A stretch of DNA of 64,000 nucleotides, from assembly GCF_000006405.1 (NCBI RefSeq), contig NW_003210480.1:16079-80078 (forward strand). Direction: 5' to 3'. A program made the position numbers and the translations under genes. A model generated the notes under the pieces. It was given only the letters and a program-made list of their open reading frames with translations. It was not told where the DNA came from and ran no database searches. Origin of the DNA: Perkinsus marinus ATCC 50983. Taxonomy: Eukaryota > Perkinsozoa > Perkinsida > Perkinsidae. This document shows positions 33,909 to 42,520 of this stretch, piece by piece (within the stretch, counting starts at the first letter, position 1; each line of letters opens with the position of its first letter).

Positions 33909-34919
33909 ATGATCACCCAAGTCGCTACTTCCAGCGATCGGACGATATTAACTTTACGTTCAATCGAGTGCTTAGAGGCTCCCCTCGAACTACTCCGTTC
34001 CGTGTGGACTTATGCCCGCCCGGTTTTGACCAGTTCTCTGGTTGAACGGGTTTTCCACTGTTCTGGTCGAGACCCCGAGGAAATGCTCGTTTTCAAGAAG
34101 ACTAGTGGTTCCGGCCTACTCTTTCTGGTTCGACTCTCTAACGGTTGGGGTGTCGGGGAGATTGGGGACAATCGTCGTTGTGACGGTCAACTTCTACGTA
34201 TCATAGGCGATGTTGATCTTGGTAGAGCCCCTTCGGCCTGCCTCGACCCTCGTGATGACAGTATTATTTCCCTATCTCAACAAGGACGTGTATTCAGATG
34301 TTCACACTGGTCCACTGCGACTCCCCAGAGACCAGCGCTGTGGCAACCTGTACGTGGGGGCAGACGAATATCGAATTACATGCATGATATCATCTGTGCT
34401 CCTGATGGGGCCCTCTGGGGCCTGTCAAAACCACACAGGTCAACTCTGCCCGGTCTCTTCGGCGTCTCAAGGACCTCCCTGGAGAACCGGTCCAGACGAG
34501 GGTCCATCACTACACAAGAAGAGCACCTAGTCCACTGCCTTGCGTGTGCGTACTCCACTGGAGTTGTCTTTGCATTACGACCAGTATTGGTTAACGACAA
34601 GTGCATTAAAGAGCAGCTTGTTGAAGTTGAGCCAGTTGGTGTTAACGAGATCGAGTTCGAGCCGGTGTTCACTTTCGAGCCTCTTTGGAATCCATGGTTC
34701 GACGTAGGGTCCTCTCGGGCCTTCATTACTGGTCGCTCAGAGTGTATGATTCCGATACTATTCATTTTCGATTTGCACGCATGCACAATTATTTCCCGGT
34801 TGTCTCTTCCCACTGCTTGCCCACCGATTACGCGTATATACACTGCGGATTCGGAGGCCCTTTGGGGTGTATCCGTCCGAGCACGTGAGGTCAGAAAAAT
34901 ACGCTTATTGAGCAACTGA
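33909..34919 (+). CDS. Family A protein, diverged member, 336 residues
   Basis: A single-exon frame from ATG 33909. It aligns by eye to the four other family A members: a helical head (residues about 20-50, PLELLRSVWTYARPVL), then SGSGLLFLVRL, a Trp-containing RCSHW motif where the others have RFSNW or RFTDW, and a C-terminal EALWGVSVRA where the others have GCLWFVRK. The repeated beta-rich segments with Gly and Trp suggest a beta-propeller. The head resembles an F-box helix pair, but this is a guess. It is on the opposite strand to the rest of the family and lies outside the duplicated units, so it is an older paralogue. Confidence 0.65.
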   Translation: MITQVATSSDRTILTLRSIECLEAPLELLRSVWTYARPVLTSSLVERVFHCSGRDPEEMLVFKKTSGSGLLFLVRLSNGWGVGEIGDNRRCDGQLLRIIGDVDLGRAPSACLDPRDDSIISLSQQGRVFRCSHWSTATPQRPALWQPVRGGRRISNYMHDIICAPDGALWGLSKPHRSTLPGLFGVSRTSLENRSRRGSITTQEEHLVHCLACAYSTGVVFALRPVLVNDKCIKEQLVEVEPVGVNEIEFEPVFTFEPLWNPWFDVGSSRAFITGRSECMIPILFIFDLHACTIISRLSLPTACPPITRIYTADSEALWGVSVRAREVRKIRLLSN

Positions 34920-35024
34920 GCTTATGTGTACTTTCCGTTAATGACAACAATGAAATCAATTTTCTGTTCAGATTTTCTGTAGAATTATGGTGCATTAGTG
35001 TTGGTTAATCGGAAACTATTCAAT

Positions 35025-35142
35025 GGTGTTTCACCCTAGTGATATGAAAAACACTATTGAAAAATATATTTCACGACTACTGCATATTACCGCGAATATC
35101 GCGTTTTTCACCGAGTAATACGCCACAAACGGGTGAAACTCC
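35025..35142. mobile_element. MITE family A copy at the left edge of unit 1
   Basis: A 118-bp copy with the TTCACGACTACTGCATATTA and GCGAATATCGCG words. The duplication shared with unit 3 begins within this MITE, at about 35072, because the unit 3 copy is cut at the same internal word. Confidence 0.8.
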
Positions 35143-35408
35143 ACCTTTGGGACTCTGAAACTACACCGCTTCCCAATCCACTAGATCGGATCTATTCCAC
35201 GAATTGTCACTTCAAGTTCATATACTGCCACATATTCCAACTTCCGCTGATCGAATTTTTGCCTCTCCCGTTTAACATTTTTCATTTCAAATTCATTCCT
35301 TTCCGAGTTGATTTCGCGATAACCAGAAAGGGAAACGACAATACAGTATATGGAAATGGGTACGGAAAAATATCGTCGTTCACCAGAAATTGGAACGGCA
35401 GTATATGA

Positions 35409-35437
35409 ATTCGAGGTGACCAATGGTCACCTCGAAT
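35409..35437. repeat. 29-bp perfect palindrome specific to unit 1
   Basis: Arms ATTCGAGGTGACC and its complement around the loop AAT. Unit 3 (near 55495) lacks ~35 bp here and has no palindrome. Confidence 0.9.
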
Positions 35438-35833
35438 CTAAGAATCGTCATTGACCATTCTCGGAATGGATCGGGAAATGGTGTATTTAGAATCGACTCT
35501 CAAAAGTTGTGTGCGTGGGTTCGAAGTCCAACGCCGAAAACCGGCTCAGTCAGATTAGCACCGATGTGTCTTACTCCGAAGGGATGAAGTCAGGCAAGTT
35601 CATTGAGCACACAGAGTAGCACTCAGGCAGGGGATAGGGCAAACCTAGGATACTTTCTAATAGAAAGTTTCTATCCTCTCGGCAGGACGGCTACGCTCCT
35701 AGTACGACCACGAAAAACTGGTCTTTCCTACAAGGTGTCGACCACAAGCATCATCTCCGCAACTCGAAAAGTCCATGCCGTTGAAATTGATGATGGCGCC
35801 CACTCAATCGCCAACCCCTAGCCGTGTCATTCA

Positions 35834-35878
35834 CAGTAACTAGGTGTACTATCACGGTGGTAGTACACCTAGTTACTG
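35834..35878. repeat. 45-bp perfect palindrome specific to unit 1
   Basis: Arms of 17 bp beginning CAGTAACTAGG, with an 11-base loop. Unit 3 (near 55868) has the left arm only and runs straight on into ATATCACCAGC. Confidence 0.92.
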
Positions 35879-35989
35879 GTGATACTATCACCAGCTACCC
35901 ACATATACAGTTCAACAGCCACAAGGCCCAATCAGCAGTTATCAGTCACATAAAAACGCTCGTTCTAGGCTACTGCCTCTACTGTGTCG

Positions 35990-36169
35990 ATTACGTTGCT
36001 GTTATATATGTTGGCTTTCCTCAGCTGATCCTAAGAGTTTCCTCGTCAATTATGAAAGTTCTTATACGACCTGGGATTAAAACGTTTAGGAACTAACCAG
36101 AAATTCCCTTAGATCTTTCATATTGCCACCAACATATTTGGTTGACCATGGGTGTATTTTCCCACACTG
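35990..36169 (+). mobile_element. MITE family B copy in unit 1
   Basis: A 180-bp copy with GCTTTCCTCAGCTGATCC and a TTTTCCCACACTG end. The orthologous copy in unit 3 lies at about 55985-56162, so the insertion predates the duplication. Confidence 0.75.
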
Positions 36170-36217
36170 GTTGTCACTTGTACGAACTCAACTCTCTCGT
36201 AATAGAACATTGACTCT

Positions 36218-38538
36218 TCACGGGATCACCAGACCAGGAGGTCCGAACATGCGTTCAACCCATTGCTTCGTTTTAGTCAAATAGAACTCAGGATCAGAAG
36301 CATAGTTCAAGTAGGCCCTAGCAGGCCATGTCAATGACGCCACTGTAGACTTGCCGTACAGGGCGGGCTCTATGTTGGTTCCCTCGTGCCACTCGTTGAA
36401 AGACGTTATAGAAACCTGAGGAAAACACTGGTCGCGACTTTGTACATGCGCCATACCATTTTTGGTCGAAGTCTGGCAGCCTCGGAGAACATATGGTCGA
36501 AGTATTGACCATCACGACGATCGCGAGTGTTGGCGAAGTTCCAAGGCCGCACCTCTACGTCAATATACCCTGGCCCTACCTGAACCATTGATTTCCCTAG
36601 AGAGTGGTATATAACTAAATCACTTTATTTCGCCACGCTAAAATGAAGGGAGTTTGCTCACGCTCGGTATAAAGTAAATGCCAGCCTCTTGCGCGACTCG
36701 GCCCATGTAGTGCCAGTTGGAAGGAGTACTGCCGTACACGAAACCAGCTGCTGCGAAATAGGTATAGAACCCATCTGCGAGAGAGTTCATGCATAACACA
36801 ATATCGCAACAGTAACTCATGAGCTCATCAGTAAAGTAAAAACTCTGCAAAATTTGTAAATGTTTATATGGCTTCGTGAGCCTCTCTACTCACCGAATCC
36901 TGATTTGGTATAAGTCGAGTGGGCCGCCTCGACCCATAGAAAGATCGCTGTGCAGTCCAAACCGGTTTTACCGCGGACCGACAGGTCCCCACTCGGGGTC
37001 AACAACCTAGCCCATTCCTCTGGAGAATTGTGGTAGCTATCGTAGATGTATCTAGGCTAGAACTCAACAATCATTATATCGGCTATTGCAACTCACACGA
37101 GAGGAAGAAGCGTTCCGTCACGAACATTGGCGACTCTGTGAAGCGCTGGGTGCTTCCCGTAGTGTGTGTGAATGTATTCAAAGTCTTTACGTACCGTAGA
37201 CGGGTTACGGCCTACACTTGCAGTGTCGAGATATACGCTCGCCTTTCCTCAGCTGAGCCCAGGAATTTCCTCACTAATTGTAGGAGTTCATATACGAATT
37301 CAGGCAGAAGCGTACAGAAATTAACAATAATTTTTCACATTGTCACCAACATATGTAGTTGAACCCAGTGTTGGAGTATATGTTCGCTTTCCTCAGCTGG
37401 GCTTGAGAGTTTCCTCATTAATTATAGAAGTCCACATACGAATTCGGGTAGAAGTGTACAAAAACCTCCAAGAAATTTCCAAAATTTCCTCCTAATTTTC
37501 ATTTTTTACCAACACGTCATACGAAGCCGTCAGTGTATCACACCTTCGTATGGCTCCAAGTGAATAGCAACTCTCATGCCGTGAGCCCACGCGATATCGA
37601 GTAGTAATGCTCGCAATATGTCGACGGTTTGGTTTAGATCGTCAAGCGCTGGGTCGTGGAGACCAGGGGGATACCTCGGGTTCGGTTTGATACTAGGATT
37701 TCGCAAGAGTGTGGTACCAGCTCACAACAGCTACACCCAGGCCAGCCCTCTTCATCATGTCCATATGAGTGGCGATGGTTTGAGGGTCCAGCGAGGAGTA
37801 GGGTCCGAGCTGAGGCCAATACGATGACCCTATGTCATCATTCTCGGGGATATGCTCGTCTTCAGCGTATCTACGATGAGACTGTTCCTCGTCGTAGAGT
37901 ATATGTTTGATTGACGTTCTCAGCTCAGTTCAGGAGTTTCTCCAAGGCACTATGGAAATTCGCGCGTGACTAAGAAGAATGCTTTACAGAGACTAACAGG
38001 AATCTCCCAAAATTTTCATGAAGACCTGGACACGCGTAGTTGACCACATGGATGTTTTCCCAACGCTGAGTAAGAAACCGTTTACTAGGGTTTCTGACTA
38101 TTTCGTGTCTCACTTTTTGGCAATTTCTTGGTCCCAATGAGACAACCGCTGATGATTCCAATGAGACCAGTTCCCATCCCTATCCTTGTTGCGATACCAC
38201 ATGTAATAGAATACATGAGCATTGCAACGCCACCCACAGGAGCTATCACTAAGTGTTGGTTCGCTAGTCACGACTGCGGACTGGGAAGACTTGGTCGTCG
38301 TTACTTTCTCGCGAGTACTCAGAGTTGTCGGACTTGCGTTCACCTTTACAGTGTCGTCAGTGGCTATGAAAACGCTGTTGAGATTTCTTATTGGTCTGCT
38401 TTTGAGAGGACCTCTTAGGTGATGTTCATTGTGTGAATCAGAAGAGTTGATTAGAATAAGGAGAAGGACAATCACATATGTGAACGAAACGATGCCGATG
38501 AGAATGGGAGTAGCTGATCGCCATTTTGAGAGACGCAT
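36218..38538 (-). CDS. GH99 endo-alpha-1,2-mannosidase (MANEA-like), unit 1
   Basis: Eight exons (38538-38114, 37918-37718, 37674-37544, 37211-37097, 37051-36894, 36774-36662, 36579-36457, 36415-36218) join with consistent phases into 1464 nt, 487 residues. An N-terminal transmembrane span (residues about 8-32) and a Ser/Thr-rich stem mark a type II membrane protein, as in Golgi mannosidase. Family blocks in order: WYRNKD...HWNHQRL, GPYSSLDPQTI, VSWYPPG, HLEPYE, YIYDSYHN, GFYTYFAAAGF, PSVGPGYIDVEVRPWN and SITSFNEWHEGTNIEPA. The family trims glucosylated mannose from N-glycans. Introns of 41-45 nt coexist with long ones that hold MITEs; the acceptor of exon 2 lies inside one. The catalytic block HLEPYE is intact. 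Confidence 0.92.
37221..37515 (+). mobile_element. Two adjacent family B MITEs in a GH99 intron
   Basis: Copies at about 37221-37365 and 37366-37515 abut, the second starting CAGTGTTGGAGTATATG exactly where the first ends. Both lie wholly within intron 37212-37543 of the unit 1 GH99 gene. Unit 3 has the same pair at about 57222-57515. Confidence 0.75.
37893..38070 (+). mobile_element. Family B MITE supplying a GH99 splice acceptor
   Basis: The element lies in the first GH99 intron and extends into exon 2. Its conserved CTGAGCTGAG-type end forms the acceptor (exon starts at 37918), and its terminal ~30 bases are read as codons. Confidence 0.6.
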
Positions 38539-38686
38539 ATGAAATAACTTATTGAGATCCGCCCATTCGGACTTTGTCGTTGGACGAGGAAGTACCGATT
38601 AATCTCGTACAACAAAAGTTGTCAATTCTTAGCAGAAATTTCTATCATGGTACAGATACTGGCCAAATATCACTATAGAGAGCAAA

Positions 38687-39651
38687 TCATGCGAATACAG
38701 GATCAAGACATACAACAGAATGGTTTTTCCTCACGAACCATAAGCAGCCCTCGTTACTAACAAAAAATCGGCAGAAATTAATACGTGGAAGTGGCACACG
38801 AATAAAAACAATATTCTGACGGAGGTCTATGATGGACACAGTAAGCGTCTTCGTTCCGTGGTGATAGCCAATTATGAAGCACTGATCTCTCTCATTATCA
38901 ACGTCAAGGTCACGACCATATACATCCAACTTGACAACTTCGCTTAAGACGTTCCTGGGAATAGAAATGGCGCTTACAACAGAGTCATTCGTGTCTCGCT
39001 GGAGTAGGAGGATTTGAGACTTCTTTTCGCTTTCGTACACACACAGGCCTTCTGCTGGACGCTGACTGCAGTCAATAACAGTGCTCGGTAATCCATCTTG
39101 ATCGATACGAATCACGGATTCACCTTGCCATGAGAGGCCATAGAAACAACCATCATGAGAAGAGAAGACGGGTTTGAAGAGACAATCAGCAGTGGTCCTT
39201 CCAGAAGTCCATGAGGGCAGCAACAGCCCGCTCCGTGACTCGTCCCGTTCCCAGTTCGAGAACCGGCACATGCGTCCAGTGTTTTGTTCGATGCTGATTA
39301 GTTGTCGACTTTTGCTATCATACGCCAGACAGAGCAGAGTACCCACATTGAGGGTTTCGTGTTCATTAAGATTGTTGTTTGAGGTGAGTTCGAGGACGAC
39401 ACATTCATAGAGGCTAATGTCTCGCAATGTGAGCAGACCAGAACCATCTGCTAGTCGGCAACAGGATGAGGGGGAGATGTCGGTCGCGACGATTCTAGGG
39501 CGGTAAAAGCCTCCAGTCGAGGCAACAGCAATTCCCAAATGTCTAAGAGGCATCAGTTGGGCAAGAATCCTCCATAGCGCGTAACGAGTGCCTGGATAGT
39601 CAGTGCCGATCGCTGCCTCTTGCTGTGAAATGCGGGAGACACTCTGTTCAT
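38687..39651 (-). pseudogene. Family A gene, unit 1, broken N-terminus
   Basis: Compared with the intact copies at 40507-41469 and 58693-59658, the frame from the homologous ATG (39651) meets a TGA after about 33 codons and has a single-base deletion some 60 bases later. From the motif RIVATDISPSSCC onward the reading frame is intact and highly similar (SGLLTLRD, RFSNWERDE, GCFYGLSWQGES, DVDNERDQCFIIGYHHG, GCLWFVRKNHS). A protein could only begin at an unrelated upstream or internal start. It lies 148 bp upstream of the GH99 start codon on the same strand, as in unit 3. Confidence 0.75.
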
Positions 39652-40224
39652 GAGCCAACTACACGAGTGAAAAATTCAGCATCTATTTCATGGCTATTTC
39701 TGGTACATCTCTGAATGGGTTCTCTCGAAATGCATATCTACTCAAGTGATTCTGTCTGAAGCAAGCTCAACGTCGTAGATTTTCTGGTCACTTCATACCC
39801 TTTTAAAGTGACAGGCCGAAAACCCAAGTACTTGACGAGAAACTTTGATCTTCCGAATTCGGCTGAGGAAAAGATACGCTCCCTAATGAACTTGGGTTAC
39901 TCTAGCCCAACTTGATAGAAATGATTTGGTAACGACTTTACTTGAGTTAGATAGTCATAAAACATAGCGTTGTTTTTCTTATGATCTTAGCAGGATACTC
40001 AGCGCAACAAGCTGCAAACATAAGAAAATACAAAACTACTTATATCCTTGCAAGTGTCTATACACGTCTACTGAGAACTACGAAGAGATTAGATGACGAC
40101 ATGTTTGTGGGAGCATACAATAGCCACCCACTGTGCGATGTGAGAGACAGAAAATCAGAAAATAGCACAAAATCTAATTCTTCGAGGCGATGTCTTCGAT
40201 CCATATCCCAACAATACGATAAAA

Positions 40225-40353
40225 GTGGTGCTCATGTTGTTCATTGGTCGAATCGGAAAAGTTGATTAGTGTAAGGAGAAGGACAATCACATATGTGAGC
40301 GAAAGGATGCCGATGAGAATGGGAGTAGCTGATCGCCACTTTAAGAGACGCAT
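40225..40353 (-). pseudogene. Stub of GH99 exon 1, unit 2
   Basis: From ATG 40353 it encodes the same start as the complete gene (RLLKWRSATPILIGI and the transmembrane span), then breaks after about 43 codons, where the sequence switches to the unit 1 end. All catalytic exons are missing. Confidence 0.85.
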
Positions 40354-40506
40354 ATGAAATAATGGTTCATATGCATTGAGATCCGCCCATTCGGACTTTG
40401 TCGTTGGACGAGAAAGTACGAATTCATCTCGTACAACAAAAGTTGTCAATTCTTAAAAGTCCTATCATGATCCATGTACTGGCCAAATATCACTATAGAG
40501 AGCAAA

Positions 40507-41469
40507 TCATGCGAATACAGGATCAAGACATACAACAGAATGGTTTTTCCGCACGAACCATAAGCAGCCCTTGTTACTAACAAAAAATATGCAGAAATTA
40601 ATACGTGGAAGTGGCACACGAATAGAAACAATATTCTGACGGAGGTCTATGATGGACACAGTAAGCGTCTTCGATCCGCGGTGATAGCCAATTATGAAGC
40701 ACTGATCTCTCTCGTTATCAACGTCAAGGTCACGACCATATACATCCAACTTGACAACTTCGCTTAGGACGTTCCTAGGGCTAGAAATGGCGTTTAGAAC
40801 AGAGTCATTCGTCTCCCGCTGGAGTAGGAGGATTTGAGACTTCTTTTCGCTTTCGTACACACACAGTCCTTCTGCTGGACGCTGACTGCAGTCAATAACA
40901 GTGCTCGCTGATCCATTTTGATCGATACGAATCACGGATTCACCTTGCGATGAGAGGCCATAGAAACAACCATCATAAGAAGAGAAGACGGGTTTGAAGA
41001 GAAAAGCAGTGGTCCTTCCAGGAGTCCATGAGGGCAGCAACCCCCCGTTCCGTGGCCCGTCGCGTGACCAGTTCGATAACCGCCACATGCCCCCAGTGCT
41101 CGGTTCGATGCCGATTAGTTGTCGACTTTTGCTATCACATGCCAGACGAAACAGAGTACCCACTCTGAGGGTTCTGTGTGCATTAAGATTGTTGTTTGAG
41201 GTGAGTTCGAGGAGGACACATTCATAGAAGCTAATGGCTCGCAATATGAGCAGACCAGAACCATCTGCTAGTCGGCAACAGGACCAGGGGAGAATGTCGG
41301 TGGCGACGATTCTAGGGACGGTAAAAGCCTCCAGTCGAGGCAACAGTAAATCCCAAATGTCCAAGAGACAATCAGTCGGCAAAAATCCTCCATAGCGCGT
41401 AACGAGTGTTTGGATAATTAGTGCTGATCGCTGCCTGTTGCCGTGAAATGCGGGAGACATTCTGTTCAT
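40507..41469 (-). CDS. Family A protein, unit 2, intact, 320 residues
   Basis: An uninterrupted frame from ATG 41469. The helical head (TDCLLDIWDLLLPRLEAF) resembles the start of an F-box. It is followed by repeated beta-strand-like segments, each with a Gly-rich turn and an aromatic residue (SGLLILRAI, GMWRLSNWSRD, GCFYGLSSQGESVIRID, KSQILLLQRE, QCFIIGYHRGSKTLTVSIID, GCLWFVRK), consistent with a beta-propeller. No signal peptide or membrane span is visible. Function unknown. Its partner GH99 gene is reduced to a stub, so the two need not be kept together. Confidence 0.75.
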   Translation of the reverse strand: MNRMSPAFHGNRQRSALIIQTLVTRYGGFLPTDCLLDIWDLLLPRLEAFTVPRIVATDILPWSCCRLADGSGLLILRAISFYECVLLELTSNNNLNAHRTLRVGTLFRLACDSKSRQLIGIEPSTGGMWRLSNWSRDGPRNGGLLPSWTPGRTTAFLFKPVFSSYDGCFYGLSSQGESVIRIDQNGSASTVIDCSQRPAEGLCVYESEKKSQILLLQRETNDSVLNAISSPRNVLSEVVKLDVYGRDLDVDNERDQCFIIGYHRGSKTLTVSIIDLRQNIVSIRVPLPRINFCIFFVSNKGCLWFVRKNHSVVCLDPVFA

Positions 41470-41985
41470 GAGCCAACTACACGAGCAAAAAATTCAGCAT
41501 CTATTTCATGGCTATTTCTGGTACATCCCTGAATGGGTTCTCCCGAAATGCATATCTACTCAAGTGGTTATGTTTGAAGCGAGCTCAACCTCTTAGGTTT
41601 TCTGGTCACTTCATACCCTTTCAAAGTGACAGTTGAAGAACCCAAGTACTTGACGAGAAACTTTGATCTTCCGAATTCGGCCAAGGAAAAGATACGCTCC
41701 TCAATGAACTTGGGTTACTCTAGCCCAACTTGATAGAAATGATTTGGTAACGACTTTACTTGAGTTAGATAGAATCATCAAACATAACGTAGTTTTCTCT
41801 TATGATCTTAGCAGGATACTCAGCGCAACAGGCTGCAAACATAAGAAAATACAAAACTACTTATATCCTTGCAAGTGTCTATACACGTATACTGAGAACT
41901 ACGAAGAGATTAGATGACGACATGTTTGTGGGAGCATACAATAGCCACTCACTGTGCGATGTGAGAGACAGAAAAGGCTCTGCCC

Positions 41986-42196
41986 GAATTTAGCCAAACC
42001 CGATTTTAACCAACTAAAAACCGCGCGCCATTATAATCTATTAATATATATATTAGCATTATTTTACCCAATCGCTTGGGGAACGTTTAAGCAATAACAG
42101 GTAGCCATGGAGAACACTCAAAAACTTTTTGTTATGTAGAGTGTATGGTTCAGTGGTTAAGTTTCGTGTTTGTAAGTGCTACGGTATAGGATACGA
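41986..42196 (-). mobile_element. Left remnant of BEL/Pao element 2 (probable)
   Basis: AT-rich non-coding sequence between the end of unit 2 and the target duplication of element 1. Joining it to 49139-49522 across element 1 gives one continuous stretch that leads into the integrase frame of element 2, so I infer it is the 3' end or LTR of element 2. A tRNA-like word GGTTCAGTGGTTAAG occurs at 42150-42165 but no full tRNA fold is evident. Confidence 0.45.
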
Positions 42197-42200
42197 ACCT

Positions 42201-42356
42201 TGTGCTGATCTTCGTGGGTGGACATGTGTTATAGAACTCAAATCCCCAGAGTTGGGTGAAGATCTCAATAGTATTAATTAGTGATGACTGATTAGCAGCC
42301 GTTTCATTATCATCATGGGCGTGCGGTACGATAGATACTTGGGCGATCTGAGGACA
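42201..42356 (-). repeat. 3' LTR of element 1
   Basis: 156 bp starting TGTGCTGATC and ending GAGGACA on the plus strand, the same as the other LTR. Preceded by target copy ACCT. Confidence 0.9.
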
Positions 42357-42520
42357 CTGGGGCGCCGGTTTGTTGCTACTAGTTGCAACAGAGAGGGATA
42401 GAAATATATCAGACAAAACGGAATTGAATATATACTTATTATGTGCCGAAAGTGTGAACATCGCCCTAACACCAATCAAACGTGATGCTTATGATCGATC
42501 GGGAAATAGACAAGTGCACC

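Larger units (their letters stand above)
35072..40220. repeat. Segmental duplication, unit 1
   Basis: About 5.1 kb nearly identical to 55153-60217. It carries a GH99 gene and a damaged family A gene, both on the minus strand. Similarity ends at CCCAACAATACGA (near 40220), where the truncated unit 2 begins. Differences from unit 3 include three short insertions that each create a palindrome. Confidence 0.9.
40222..41985. repeat. Segmental duplication, truncated unit 2
   Basis: Starts abruptly inside a GH99 first exon (near 40225), continues through an intact family A gene, and stops at GAGAGACAGAAAA (41975), where retroelement sequence begins. It is joined directly to the end of unit 1, giving a head-to-tail tandem. 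Confidence 0.85.

Noticed and set aside
34376-34915. 179-residue reverse frame
   Set aside because: Antisense to the family A gene at 33909-34919, whose plus-strand reading aligns with four paralogues.
42150-42200. tRNA next to element 1
   Set aside because: A-box-like word present, but the B-box region GGATACGAACC is off consensus and no cloverleaf forms.
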